Shown: positions 16,879-28,325, counted from the first letter of the stretch. The stretch: 64,000 nucleotides of DNA from Parvularcula sp. IMCC14364 (GCF_030758415.1 NZ_CP132334.1:62001-126000); one strand, 5' to 3'. A program made the numbers and translations. Notes: generated from the letters alone by a model not told the origin.

Positions 16879-18687
16879 TTAGTCGTTTTGCCCCGGCCCC
16901 GTACCACCTTGGGAAGGCGGATTGAGCTGGGCCCGTTTCTGGTTCAGATCACTGATCTTGCGTAAATATTCGTCACGCGGCATCAGGCCGACTTTACCAT
17001 TCTGTATCACCAGAACGCGGTCGGCTGCATTGATAATCCTTACATCATGTGTCGCAATGATATACAGGCTGTCCCGATCAGCCTCAGGGATTTTGGAGAG
17101 GCGCGCAATCTGTTGCAAAAAGGCTCCGACCATGGTCGAGTCAAGATGCGCTGTTGGTTCATCCAGCAACATCATTACAGGATTGTCGAAAAAGGCGCGG
17201 GCAAGACCAACGCTCTGGCGCTGACCGGCTGAAAGGTGTGCACCATGTTCGCCGATCTGGGTATCATAGCCCTCCGGCAGGCCCAGGATAACGTCATGGC
17301 ATCCGGCGCGGCGGGCTGCTTCATAAACGAGGTCCGTATCAGGATCTGTGAAGCGCGAAATGTTTTCAAAAACTGAGCCGGTCAGCAGTTCCACATGCTG
17401 TGGCAGATAGCCAACATAGCGGCCCCGGTCTTCTGAATTCCAGGTATGAATATCGCGATTGCCAAGACGCGCGGTACCATGGGCGGGAAGCCAGGCACCG
17501 GCAAGCGTTTGCATCAGCGATGTCTTGCCGCAACCGCTTGGCCCCAAAAGCGCAACAATCGCGCCGCGCTGCAGTTCAAATGTCAGTTTCGGCAGCAGGG
17601 GCTTCTGCGCACCCGGCGCTGCCACTGAAAACTCTTCCAGTTTCAGAATGGGAGAAGGGCGCGGCATTTTTGTAACCTTCTCACCTTCCTTGAGCATTTC
17701 AGACGTCATTCCTGCGGCGACATATTTTTTCAGGTCCAGCCATGATTGCTGGGCACGGATCATCTGGCGCCACATGCCAACGGCCTGGTCAATAGGTGCA
17801 AGGCCGCGGCCCATGATGATTGAGGCGGCAATGATAGCGCCGGGCGAGATCAGTTGTTGCAGAGCCAGGGCAGCAGCGGCACCTAGGATGCCTACCTGCA
17901 GAATCTGCCGGAAAGAACGGGATGTGGCGCTGAGGAAATTGCTGGAATTGACCGAGCGCAGACTTTCTGTAATCGCCCCCTGACGCTTTTCCTGCCAGCG
18001 GTCGATAATTCGGTCTCCCATCCCCATACTGACAATCGCAGCACGTTGCCGCACTGTATGTGCGAGCATGGTCTGGGCAGCGTTTTCCTGTTGCGCGGCA
18101 TCTTCAACAGACTTCTTGGAGGTCGAGTCCGTGAACAGGGCGATACCCAGCAGGACTATGGCGCCAGCCAGGCCAAACACACCAAGAGACCAGTGAATGG
18201 CGAACAGGATGAGCAAAAACAGCGGCGCGAACGGCGCGTCCAGCATTGGCGAGATTGTGCCATTGATCAGGAAGCTTTGGGCGCGCGACAGATTGCCGAC
18301 ATTCTGGATGATGGCCGCAGGGGGCATGCGGGAATTATGGAAACCGGCGCGCAGGGATACGCGGTCAAGCGTTTCACCGAATTCCTTGCCGGCATTGGCA
18401 AGCACGCGCTTGCGCCCGCCTTCAGCGGCCACATACATGAGAAGCAGGAAGACAGCGATGAAGGTGAGGACGATCAGCGTCTCGACAGAACCTGAGGTGA
18501 GCACCCGGTCATAGATCTGCAACATATACATCGGTGCGACCAGCAACAACAGATTGACTGCCACCGTAAAGCCCAGTGCACCACGTACATAACGCCAGAA
18601 AACACGCTTTGCTGACTTGATTTCCGGTACCAGGTCCGGTTGCAGGGCTGAATGTTGTTGCCCGTCTGTACTCTGTTGACTGTCCAC
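16879..18687 (-). CDS. type I secretion system ABC permease/ATPase (PrtD-like)
   Basis: A 602-residue ABC exporter half-transporter. The membrane domain spans about residues 30-310 with the ATPase after it. The Walker A GPSGCGKTS is at about residues 372-380, with Q-loop YLPQHVEL, signature LSAGQRQSVGLARAFF, Walker B VMMLLDEPTAHLD and switch IIATHD. It lacks an N-terminal C39 peptidase domain, so it belongs to the PrtD/AprD group that exports C-terminal-signal proteins such as RTX proteases or lipases. The start is GTG (18687) without a clear Shine-Dalgarno. No RTX substrate is encoded nearby. Confidence 0.95.
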   Translation of the reverse strand: MDSQQSTDGQQHSALQPDLVPEIKSAKRVFWRYVRGALGFTVAVNLLLLVAPMYMLQIYDRVLTSGSVETLIVLTFIAVFLLLMYVAAEGGRKRVLANAGKEFGETLDRVSLRAGFHNSRMPPAAIIQNVGNLSRAQSFLINGTISPMLDAPFAPLFLLILFAIHWSLGVFGLAGAIVLLGIALFTDSTSKKSVEDAAQQENAAQTMLAHTVRQRAAIVSMGMGDRIIDRWQEKRQGAITESLRSVNSSNFLSATSRSFRQILQVGILGAAAALALQQLISPGAIIAASIIMGRGLAPIDQAVGMWRQMIRAQQSWLDLKKYVAAGMTSEMLKEGEKVTKMPRPSPILKLEEFSVAAPGAQKPLLPKLTFELQRGAIVALLGPSGCGKTSLMQTLAGAWLPAHGTARLGNRDIHTWNSEDRGRYVGYLPQHVELLTGSVFENISRFTDPDTDLVYEAARRAGCHDVILGLPEGYDTQIGEHGAHLSAGQRQSVGLARAFFDNPVMMLLDEPTAHLDSTMVGAFLQQIARLSKIPEADRDSLYIIATHDVRIINAADRVLVIQNGKVGLMPRDEYLRKISDLNQKRAQLNPPSQGGTGPGQND

Positions 18688-18868
18688 TATATTTAATGCT
18701 GCTCTCGCAACACTCCCACCAAGGTTCTGTGCGTTATACGTAAAGGAACATGGTTACGGAAGCCTTAGCTTGGCCTTCAAGGCCATGTAATCATTTGATA
18801 TTTGCCCTAAAGGTCAATGGCCCAAAGGACACTTTGGATGGGTGTGGCTGCGGATTGCCTGAGGCTGG

Positions 18869-21286
<2,418 letters not shown>

Positions 21287-21384
21287 TGGTTTGCCCGTAC
21301 GGCTTGATCAACCTGCAATCTGGCGCATTGAGATAAAAATAGGGTAAAGAGATGGTATCTGTATAAAGTCGCCCTACAGATTAT

Positions 21385-21399
21385 TTAATCTTCTGTTAA
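21385..21399. promoter_or_regulatory. CtrA-type binding site TTAA-N7-TTAA
   Basis: TTAA (21385-21388) and TTAA (21396-21399) are separated by exactly 7 bases. The site sits in the 151-bp gap between the trkH stop and the hybrid kinase start, about 100 bp upstream of the kinase GTG. This suggests that the kinase belongs to the cell-cycle/motility regulon. Binding is inferred from sequence only. Confidence 0.6.
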
Positions 21400-21437
21400 G
21401 ACTGGTTTCCAGGATCTCAACATATCCGCTTCAGGCT

Positions 21438-22913
21438 TTAATTTCGCCAGAAGCTGGGTGCCAGTAATACCAGTACGGTGAAGATTTCAAGCCGGCCGAG
21501 TAACATGGCCGCTGACATGGTCCATTTCGCCCCGTCGGGCAGGCTCTGGAAATTGCCTGTGGGGCCGACCGTTTCGCCCAGACCCGGACCGACATTGGCA
21601 ATAGCTGTCCCTGCCGCGGAAAGTGCCGTCACCGGGTCCAGCTGAAACATGGACAGGATAACAGCAACTGTCGCGAAGATGGCAAAATAAACGAAGAAGA
21701 AACTGAAAACGGAGATGAAAACTTCATCTGTCAGCGGTCGGCCATTATAACGGGCGATAAAAACCCCATTGGGAAAAATCAGCCGCTTGCTGTAAATCGA
21801 CAAAGCCGCAAAGACGACCTGCAGGCGGAATACTTTAAGGCCGCAGGAGGTGGAGCCCGCGCAGCCGCCAACAAACATGACACAGAAGAAAAAGCCATGG
21901 GCGAAGGTGCCCCACAGCCAGTAATCCGTGCTGGCATAACCTGTGCCGGTCATGATCGAGATGACGTTGAAGGCTGAAAGGCGGGTCGCGGTAAAGAGGT
22001 CATATTTGAATTCGAAAAAGATCAGCAACATCATGATCGTCACGAATATGCAGGCGATGAGGAGGAAAAACCTGGCCTGGCTGTCAGAAAATGCCGCTGT
22101 CCATTGTCCTCGCACGGCCAACAGGTACAGACCAAACGGTAGTGAGCCAAGGCACATGAACAGTACACAAACGAGGTCAACCGGGCCGACGATATCCGGG
22201 TCAGTCAGGAAATAGCCAAAGGAATCATCATGAGTGGAAAAGCCACCCGTCGCGATGGTGGTCATTGCATGATTGATCGCATCAAACGCATTCATGCCCA
22301 TGAGCCAATACGCAAAAAAGCAAAGCGCCGTGAAGACCAGATAGATCATGGTGATGGCTGTTGCGATCTGGGATGCGCCGGGCAAAATCTTGTCTGATGT
22401 GTCAGAGCTTTCCAGCCGGAAAAGCTGCATCCCCCCAATAGACAGCATTGGCAGAATGGCGATGGCCATGATGACAATGCCGATCCCGCCGATCCATTGC
22501 AGGATGGACCGCCACAGCAATAGCCCTTTCGGGGCCTCATCAAGATCACTGATGACTGTTGAGCCGGTTGTGGTCAGTCCTGACATGGCCTCGAAGAAGG
22601 CATCGGTCACGCTGAGATCATATTCTCCCATTGAGAACGGTAGGGAGGCAAAGAAGACCAGTACAAGCCAGCTGAGCGAGGTAATCAGAAAGCCCTGACG
22701 AACATCAATGCGTTCAATGCGCCCCCAACTTGCGGTTGCGGCTGTGACCCCGAAAAGCAGGGAGAGAACGGCGGCGGCGGCAAAGCCCCGCCAGTCCTGC
22801 CGACGTAACGGGTCATCCTGCAGCAGGTCGGCGATCAGCGGCACCAGCATGGCAACGCCAAGACCAGCTGTCAGCAGACCCATTATGAGGAAGACCGGCC
22901 TGAGATTGATCAT
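21438..22913 (-). CDS. trkH: Trk-type potassium uptake channel subunit
   Basis: A 491-residue polytopic K+ transporter with four repeated M-P-M units. The pore glycines are visible in TTTGSTVISDL, ATGGFSTHDDS, GTGYASTDYWLWG and NVGPGLGETVGP. The motif FVGGCAGSTSCGLKVFR lies before the last unit, as in TrkH. It normally works with the peripheral NAD-binding subunit TrkA, which is not in this window. It is downstream of apaG in the same direction with a 60-bp gap. Confidence 0.95.
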   Translation of the reverse strand: MINLRPVFLIMGLLTAGLGVAMLVPLIADLLQDDPLRRQDWRGFAAAAVLSLLFGVTAATASWGRIERIDVRQGFLITSLSWLVLVFFASLPFSMGEYDLSVTDAFFEAMSGLTTTGSTVISDLDEAPKGLLLWRSILQWIGGIGIVIMAIAILPMLSIGGMQLFRLESSDTSDKILPGASQIATAITMIYLVFTALCFFAYWLMGMNAFDAINHAMTTIATGGFSTHDDSFGYFLTDPDIVGPVDLVCVLFMCLGSLPFGLYLLAVRGQWTAAFSDSQARFFLLIACIFVTIMMLLIFFEFKYDLFTATRLSAFNVISIMTGTGYASTDYWLWGTFAHGFFFCVMFVGGCAGSTSCGLKVFRLQVVFAALSIYSKRLIFPNGVFIARYNGRPLTDEVFISVFSFFFVYFAIFATVAVILSMFQLDPVTALSAAGTAIANVGPGLGETVGPTGNFQSLPDGAKWTMSAAMLLGRLEIFTVLVLLAPSFWRN

Positions 22914-22973
22914 TGCAAAGCCATGACTCTAACCGGGGAAGAGGTCAATAAAGTGAATGGTGCCACACAGTTG

Positions 22974-23366
22974 CTAGTTGATCTGGCGCAACTCGTGAGG
23001 GCTATCGAGGGAAAAGGCCGGAATGACAGCTTCAAAATGCTCGCCCGTCATGGTTTCCATGCCATAGCTGCCAACCATCAAGCCAGAGGGCGTGGTCAGT
23101 GGCGCGCCGGATGTATATTCAAACACATCGCCGGGAAAAAGCATTGGCTGCTCACCAACGACGCCATCCCCGTTGACAACTTCCGTGCGACCATCCGCAT
23201 CTGTAATGCGCCAGTGGCGCGTTTTAAGCTGGACAACATCGCTTGACGTATTGTCGATACGGATTGTGTAGGCCCAGACGTAATGATCGTCATAAGGTTC
23301 TGACTGGTCTTCAAGGTAATCCGGTTCGACGGAAATGCGAATACCGCGCGTTTCGTTCTCGTACAT
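22974..23366 (-). CDS. apaG: ApaG domain protein
   Basis: A 130-residue FN3-like protein. The pattern is typical: TRGIRISVEPDYLEDQS, then YVWAYTIRIDN, LKTRHWRITDADGRTEVVNGDGVVGEQP, FEYTSGAPLTTPSGLMVGSYGM and F-V-PAFSLDSP. The domain is widespread, has been linked to Co/Mg resistance in enterics and occurs in some eukaryotic F-box proteins; its molecular role remains unclear. It is divergent from the dCTP deaminase gene, with a 167-bp shared upstream region. Confidence 0.93.
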   Translation of the reverse strand: MYENETRGIRISVEPDYLEDQSEPYDDHYVWAYTIRIDNTSSDVVQLKTRHWRITDADGRTEVVNGDGVVGEQPMLFPGDVFEYTSGAPLTTPSGLMVGSYGMETMTGEHFEAVIPAFSLDSPHELRQIN

Positions 23367-23533
23367 GGCAACTGCCCTGCTATACTAAATCTCAAACAGC
23401 AAGAAAAATAGCGACCCGGACTGTACTCGGCAAGCAGCAAGCTGATAATTATCGCGTGTGTGTCGCCCGACTGGTGCAAGGCACATCACAAGGAAACGCT
23501 TCCAGTTGCAGGAATCGCCGCTAAGGTCAGCGC

Positions 23534-24640
23534 ATGTCTATTCAGTCAAACACTCAGGGCGTGTTCACCGCCGCGGCCTTGCAGGCAGCAGTTGCCGAGA
23601 ACGTAATTCAGCTCGCTGGTGCGGCCTCGACCCGTCAGGTTCAGCCTGCCAGTCTTGATCTCACGCTCGGGGAGCGCGCCTGGCGTGTGCGCGCATCCTT
23701 CCTGCCGGGGGCGACGCGAAACGTCTCAGATTGCCTGTCCGGGCGTTTGTTCATGCATGAACTGAACCTGCGTGAAGGTGCTGTTCTGGAACGTGGCTGC
23801 GTTTATCTGGTCGAATTGCGTGAGCGGTTGCAGTTGCCGCAGGATGTCTCGGCCTTTGCAAACCCTAAAAGCTCCACAGGCCGGATTGATGTTTTTGTGC
23901 GCCTCGTAACGGATCAGGGTACTGCTTTTGAGCAGGTGCCAGCCGGCTACCATGGCAAGCTATATGCTGAAATCAGTCCAAAGACGTTCTCAATTCTTGC
24001 GCGTGCTGGGTCTTCGCTGAACCAGTTGCGCCTGAAACGCGGGCAGGTTCTGTTAGATGATGCTGACCTTGCCACGCGCCATGCAGCAACGCCGCTTGTG
24101 TCGCATACCGGACGCATTGCTCAAGGCTTGCGCCTGACGGTACAGTTGTCAGGTGCTGAAGGTGATGTGATCGGCTACAGGGCCAGGCGTCATGCGGGCT
24201 TGATCGATGTAGACCAGATCGGGGCGCTAGATCCGGCAGATTACTGGGAGCCGATTTTTGCGCGCGCCGACCCACACCTCATTCTTGATCCGGATGAATT
24301 CTACATTCTCGCGTCAAAGGAATGGCTTCGTATTCCACCGGATCTGGCGGCTGAGATGGTGGCGATTGATCCGCTTGTTGGCGAGTTTCGGGCCCATTAT
24401 GCCGGTTTCTTCGATCCCGGTTTCGGTTGGGAGGGGCAGGATGATGCAGGCTCCCGGGCAGTGCTGGAAGTGCGGGGGCATGATGCCCCGTTTGTGCTTG
24501 AGGATGGTCAACTGGTGGCAAGACTGGTTTATGAGAGATTGTGCGGTACGCCGGAAAAACTTTACGGTCAGGATATGGCCTCGAATTATCAGGGGCAGGG
24601 ATTGAAACTGTCCAAACATTTCATGCCATGGCAAGGTTGA
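23534..24640 (+). CDS. dcd: 2'-deoxycytidine 5'-triphosphate deaminase, two-domain form
   Basis: A 368-residue dCTP deaminase of the tandem type typical of alphaproteobacteria, roughly twice the length of enterobacterial Dcd. It deaminates dCTP to dUTP for thymidylate synthesis. Visible features are QPASLDLTLGERAWRVRASFLPG, FANPKSSTGRIDVFVRLVTD with the conserved S-S-x-GR, and AEISPKTFSILARAG. The second half has FYILASKEWLRIPPDLAAEM and a GFFDPGFGWEG segment. The start ATG follows AAGGTCAG. Function is assigned from family resemblance. Confidence 0.92.
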   Translation: MSIQSNTQGVFTAAALQAAVAENVIQLAGAASTRQVQPASLDLTLGERAWRVRASFLPGATRNVSDCLSGRLFMHELNLREGAVLERGCVYLVELRERLQLPQDVSAFANPKSSTGRIDVFVRLVTDQGTAFEQVPAGYHGKLYAEISPKTFSILARAGSSLNQLRLKRGQVLLDDADLATRHAATPLVSHTGRIAQGLRLTVQLSGAEGDVIGYRARRHAGLIDVDQIGALDPADYWEPIFARADPHLILDPDEFYILASKEWLRIPPDLAAEMVAIDPLVGEFRAHYAGFFDPGFGWEGQDDAGSRAVLEVRGHDAPFVLEDGQLVARLVYERLCGTPEKLYGQDMASNYQGQGLKLSKHFMPWQG

Positions 24641-24670
24641 GCCGGGTAAAGATGGGCCAGGTATAGACAA

Positions 24671-25372
24671 ATGACGTTGCGTTTTTTGAACCATGTGCTC
24701 TTGATAAGTGTGCTGATGATAAACGCCTCGGCCTCGGCTGCCATGCAGCAGCCGGAAGCTCCAGAAGAGGCCTTGCCTGAGCCGGTGCAACTCTATCGGT
24801 TGCAGCCCGAAGATACCCATGTTGGTTTCACTGTCAGACATATGCCGTTTTCAACGGTGACCGGCAGCTTTGACCGGTTCGAAGCGTTTTTCGCTTTTGA
24901 TGAGCGCGCCCCTTCGGTGATTGATTTTCTGGGGGTGGTGGACATGACCAGTTTCAATCCCGAGCGCGAGCCGCCGATTGATGTAACCGGGCCGGACTGG
25001 TTTGCGCTTGAGCAACATCCGACGGGTCACTTCCATGGTTATACCATGCAGATGACCGGTGAAAAAACGGCCATCGTCTCAGGCGACATGACCATGAAAG
25101 GCATAACAGGTGAGGCAGAGATCGAGATTGTCTTTCCGGAGGCGTCACCATTTTTTGAGCCGTATCCTGACAGCTTTCCGTTTGAGGCCCGCATGGTTGT
25201 GGATCGCACGCGGTTCGGGATGACGCGACTGCAGGGCATTGTCCGTAAGGATATCGTGTTGACATTCAGTGGGAATTTGCAGCGTCAAAATGTGGGTTTG
25301 CTCACTGAGCCAGGTTTTGCACTGCCGCCTGTTGTAGATGACTTTTTGGCTGACCTTGAGGCGAGGCCATGA
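24671..25372 (+). CDS. YceI family exported protein
   Basis: A 233-residue periplasmic lipocalin-like protein. A signal peptide covers about residues 1-24 (LLISVLMINASASA-AMQ). The YceI core begins at YRLQPEDTHVGFTVRHMPFSTVTGSFDRFE and continues through FNPEREPPIDVTGPDWFALEQHPTGHF, TGDMTMKGIT-type and MVVDRTRFGM segments. Members bind isoprenoid lipids, and some support stress or cytochrome b561 functions. Its last 4 bp overlap the metallophosphoesterase start, and that gene overlaps the next, so the three are translated as one unit. Confidence 0.93.
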   Translation: MTLRFLNHVLLISVLMINASASAAMQQPEAPEEALPEPVQLYRLQPEDTHVGFTVRHMPFSTVTGSFDRFEAFFAFDERAPSVIDFLGVVDMTSFNPEREPPIDVTGPDWFALEQHPTGHFHGYTMQMTGEKTAIVSGDMTMKGITGEAEIEIVFPEASPFFEPYPDSFPFEARMVVDRTRFGMTRLQGIVRKDIVLTFSGNLQRQNVGLLTEPGFALPPVVDDFLADLEARP

Positions 25373-26325
25373 CTGATTTAATGTTGTTCATCTATCATGC
25401 AAGCTATGTATATTTTCTCGTTACTCCTTTCCTGATCTGGCTGTTGTTTCGTGAGAGGGGTCGTTTCAGCGGGCGAAAGTTCAAGGGCGCAGCAGGTCTG
25501 TTTTTGCTCGGAATATCTGTTCTGGCTTACGCCCGGTTTGTTGAGCCGCGCATTCTGTTGACCCGCGAGCATGAGGTGCAGTTATGCGCCGCAGGTGAGG
25601 GCAGTTTGCGGGCAGCTGTTTGGGCTGATCCGCAGACGGGCATTTTTGGCAATGTGATGCCGGTGCCGCGCGTCGTGCGCCGGATCAACGGCCTTGGGGC
25701 GGACATGGTGTTCATCCCCGGGGATTTTACCTATTATCTGCCCGAGGAAGAAATCGCCGATGTCTTTGCGCCCATGGCAAAATTGCAGGTGCCGACTTTT
25801 GCCGTCATGGGCAACCATGATGCAGGGTTGAAAAAAGGCCCTGATGTCATCGCCCCCTTGACCCGTGTTTTGACGCGGGCAGGGATCGTGGTGCTGGACG
25901 GGCGCAATATGGATGTGCCGCATGGGGATGATATTATTCGCATCATTGGCATGCGTGATCACTGGACTGCCCAGCGCGATCAGAAACCGGTTAATGCGGC
26001 CCTGCCAGAGACGCCTGCTGATCTTGTGATTGCTTTACAGCATAATCCGGATGTTCTGTATGAGCGGCGTCGCCTGCCTGCCTTTGACCTGATGGTGTCA
26101 GGCCATACCCATGGCGGGCAGGTCCTGCTTCCGGTTCTCACCTGCGCCCTGACTTTCGCCTGCGATGTGCATCGTTATGGCTTTGCCGAAAAGCGTCGGG
26201 GCAACATTTTTGTCTCTTCCGGCACAGGTCTGGGTGGTATCCCGGTTCGCTTTGCGGTGCCGCCTGTTGTTGATGTGCTGAATATCGAATATGCACCTTG
26301 TACGAACAGGCAGGCAGTTGAATGA
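25369..26325 (+). CDS. membrane-anchored metallophosphoesterase
   Basis: 318 residues. Two hydrophobic segments lie at the N-terminus (about residues 6-24 and 38-55), followed by a calcineurin-like domain of the YaeI/UDP-2,3-diacylglucosamine pyrophosphatase-like kind. The metal-binding signature is partly unusual. The first block reads VWADPQTGIFG rather than the usual D-x-H. The remainder is canonical: GDFTYYL, GNHDAG, ALQHNPDVL and SGHTHGGQ. The catalytic domain probably faces the periplasm. It overlaps YceI and the HDAC-like gene by 4 bp each. Substrate unknown; relatives act on phospholipid or nucleotide phosphodiesters. Confidence 0.88.
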   Translation: MTDLMLFIYHASYVYFLVTPFLIWLLFRERGRFSGRKFKGAAGLFLLGISVLAYARFVEPRILLTREHEVQLCAAGEGSLRAAVWADPQTGIFGNVMPVPRVVRRINGLGADMVFIPGDFTYYLPEEEIADVFAPMAKLQVPTFAVMGNHDAGLKKGPDVIAPLTRVLTRAGIVVLDGRNMDVPHGDDIIRIIGMRDHWTAQRDQKPVNAALPETPADLVIALQHNPDVLYERRRLPAFDLMVSGHTHGGQVLLPVLTCALTFACDVHRYGFAEKRRGNIFVSSGTGLGGIPVRFAVPPVVDVLNIEYAPCTNRQAVE

Positions 26326-27251
26326 CCACGCTTCTCTACAGCCATAACGATTTCGAAAATCATGAAGTGCCCGCGGGCCACCCGGAGCGGCAGGCGCGAT
26401 ATGCCTATGTACGCGATGCACTGGCTGCGCCTGCATTCGATCATCTTCAGCGCCAAGAGGCACAGGAAGTTGCCTGGGATCGTATAGCGCTCGCCCACCC
26501 TGAGCCATTCGCGCAGATCGTGCGGGATGCCGCCCCTTCTGCTGAGCGTATCATCCAGCTTGATCCCGATACCTGGATGGGGATGCATTCGCTTTCTGCC
26601 ACGCGCCGTGCGGCTGGTGCCGGTGTTGCTGCTATTGATGAAATCATGGCGGGCAGGGCGGATAATGCGTTTGTGGCGGCCCGCCCGCCCGGTCACCATG
26701 CAGAGCAGGACCGGGCAATGGGGTTTTGCGTCTTCAATTCTGCTGCCATTGCTGCCTTGCACGCTCAGGCGGCCCATGGCTGTGAGCGGGTCGCCGTGGT
26801 TGATTTCGATGTACATCACGGCAATGGCACCCAGGCCATATTCTGGGATAAGGAAAATGTCTTCTTTGCCTCCTCTCACCAGTGGCCACATTATCCGGGC
26901 ACAGGGCGCGAAGCAGACACAGGCGTTTTCGGTCATATCCACAACGCAACGCTCCAAAACGGGGAGGCGGGGAATGCCTTCCGGCGCGTCTGGGGAGAAA
27001 ATTTGCTCCCGGCGCTCTCGGACTTTGACCCTGATTTCATTATCATTTCCGCTGGCTTCGATGCCCATGCGGCTGATCCGCTGGGCGGCCTCAATCTCGT
27101 CGAGGACGATTTTGCCTGGGTCACACAGGAGATAAGGGCTGTGGCGGCTGCGCAGTCTCAGGGCCGGATCGTGTCATTTCTGGAAGGCGGGTATGATCTG
27201 GAGGCGTTGGCAAAAAGTGCGGCTGCGCACGTGAAAGCCCTCGCCAGCTAA
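26322..27251 (+). CDS. histone deacetylase family (AcuC/AphA-type) hydrolase
   Basis: A 309-residue zinc deacetylase. The active site is complete: ARPPGHHAEQDRAMGFCVFN (His pair), VAVVDFDVHHGNGTQAIFW (Asp-x-His zinc ligands) and SAGFDAHAADPLGGL (third zinc ligand Asp). Bacterial members deacetylate acetylpolyamines, acetoin-pathway proteins or other small amides; the target here is unknown. The ATG overlaps the upstream stop by 4 bp. A perfect 6-bp inverted repeat (TAACCG/CGGTTA) spans its stop codon at 27249-27265. Confidence 0.93.
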   Translation: MTTLLYSHNDFENHEVPAGHPERQARYAYVRDALAAPAFDHLQRQEAQEVAWDRIALAHPEPFAQIVRDAAPSAERIIQLDPDTWMGMHSLSATRRAAGAGVAAIDEIMAGRADNAFVAARPPGHHAEQDRAMGFCVFNSAAIAALHAQAAHGCERVAVVDFDVHHGNGTQAIFWDKENVFFASSHQWPHYPGTGREADTGVFGHIHNATLQNGEAGNAFRRVWGENLLPALSDFDPDFIIISAGFDAHAADPLGGLNLVEDDFAWVTQEIRAVAAAQSQGRIVSFLEGGYDLEALAKSAAAHVKALAS

Positions 27252-27278
27252 CCGTAAATCGGTTAATTCCATGGCCCG

Positions 27279-27905
27279 ATGGTCGGTAGAATTATAACAG
27301 TGCGGCATGGCAAGCCGGATATCTCGCGGGATGTGCGTATCACAGCCCGTGAATACGGGGACTGGTGGGCGCAATATAATCGCAGCGGTCTCGACCCAGC
27401 GGAGCAGCCGCCGGACTCTCTGTTGAAAGCAACCGAACATGCCACGCATATTATCTGCTCAACCATGCCGCGCGCGATCGAGACTGCCAGTATGATTGTG
27501 GAGGAGGGGCGCGTTGTGCCCCAGGACTCCCTTTTCGTTGAAGCGCCGCTGCCGCCCCCGCCGGTGCCTTTCCTGCGCTTGCGGCCCGGGACCTGGGGGG
27601 TGGTTTCGCGCACTTTCTGGTTTTTCGGTTTTGCGCCGGACGGGGCGGAGAACCACAGTGCTGCCTGGCAGCGCGTGCGGATGATTGCAGACCGGCTGAT
27701 TGATCTTGCCGGTGAAGGTGACGTGGTCCTGTGTGCCCATGGGTATCTCAACTGGATGATCGACTCTCACATGCGCAAGCGGCGCAAATGGGACAAGGTC
27801 GATCACCAGCGGCGCAACAATTACTGGTCATGGCGCGCGTATGAAATGAGCGCCCCGCAGGCTGCGGCCAACCGGTCGCAACCAGCGACGCAAGCCGCGA
27901 AATAA
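27279..27905 (+). CDS. histidine phosphatase family protein
   Basis: A 208-residue phosphoglycerate-mutase-like phosphatase. The phospho-acceptor motif is VRHGKP at residues 8-13, with Arg in STMPRAIETA and the second His in VLCAHGYLNWMI. A Pro-rich stretch (LPPPPVPFLRLRPG) replaces the usual acid loop, and the C-terminal 20 residues are Ala/Gln-rich. No clear Shine-Dalgarno precedes the ATG at 27279. It sits between the HDAC-like gene and xseB, where many alphaproteobacteria have no such gene. Substrate unknown. Confidence 0.85.
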   Translation: MVGRIITVRHGKPDISRDVRITAREYGDWWAQYNRSGLDPAEQPPDSLLKATEHATHIICSTMPRAIETASMIVEEGRVVPQDSLFVEAPLPPPPVPFLRLRPGTWGVVSRTFWFFGFAPDGAENHSAAWQRVRMIADRLIDLAGEGDVVLCAHGYLNWMIDSHMRKRRKWDKVDHQRRNNYWSWRAYEMSAPQAAANRSQPATQAAK

Positions 27906-27928
27906 AAACAGAAGAAAGAACAGGCCGG

Positions 27929-28171
27929 ATGGCGGATCATAAAGACATCGCAAAAAAATCGTTCGAGGATGCGCTTGGCGAGCTCGAAGAAATTGTCCAG
28001 AAACTGGAAAGCGGCAATGCGCCGCTGGAAGAGTCCATTACCCTTTATGAGCGTGGTGCCGCGCTGAAAGCCCATTGTGAAGCGCGCCTCAAATCTGCCC
28101 GCGAGAAAGTCGAGAAAATTATTCTCGATGAAAATGGCGAGCCCAAAGCGGAACCTGCACGCTTTGACTGA
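27929..28171 (+). CDS. xseB: exodeoxyribonuclease VII small subunit
   Basis: An 80-residue protein with the whole XseB pattern: KSFEDALGELEEIVQKLESG, then PLEESITLYERGAALKAHCEARL followed by A-EKVEKI. It forms a multimeric complex with XseA to degrade single-stranded DNA into oligonucleotides. It lies 23 bp after the histidine phosphatase gene. In many alphaproteobacteria a polyprenyl synthase gene (ispA) separates xseB and dxs; here only 154 bp of non-coding sequence does. Confidence 0.95.
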   Translation: MADHKDIAKKSFEDALGELEEIVQKLESGNAPLEESITLYERGAALKAHCEARLKSAREKVEKIILDENGEPKAEPARFD

Positions 28172-28325
28172 CCTGTCGTCAGGCCGATGCACGCAAGTTG
28201 CCTGAAAACCCGTAACCCCTAAATCTTAGAGAAATCATTGTCTTATCGCAGCGCAGTCATTATTGTGCCGTAGATGCGCGCGACGCCTCACAATAAGCGC
28301 ACAATGCCCAAAGAGAGTTTTTTAC

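Noticed and set aside
27249-27265. Perfect inverted repeat TAACCG-TAAAT-CGGTTA across the HDAC stop codon
   Set aside because: Six-bp stem without a T-run and without nearby partners; too weak to call a terminator or operator.
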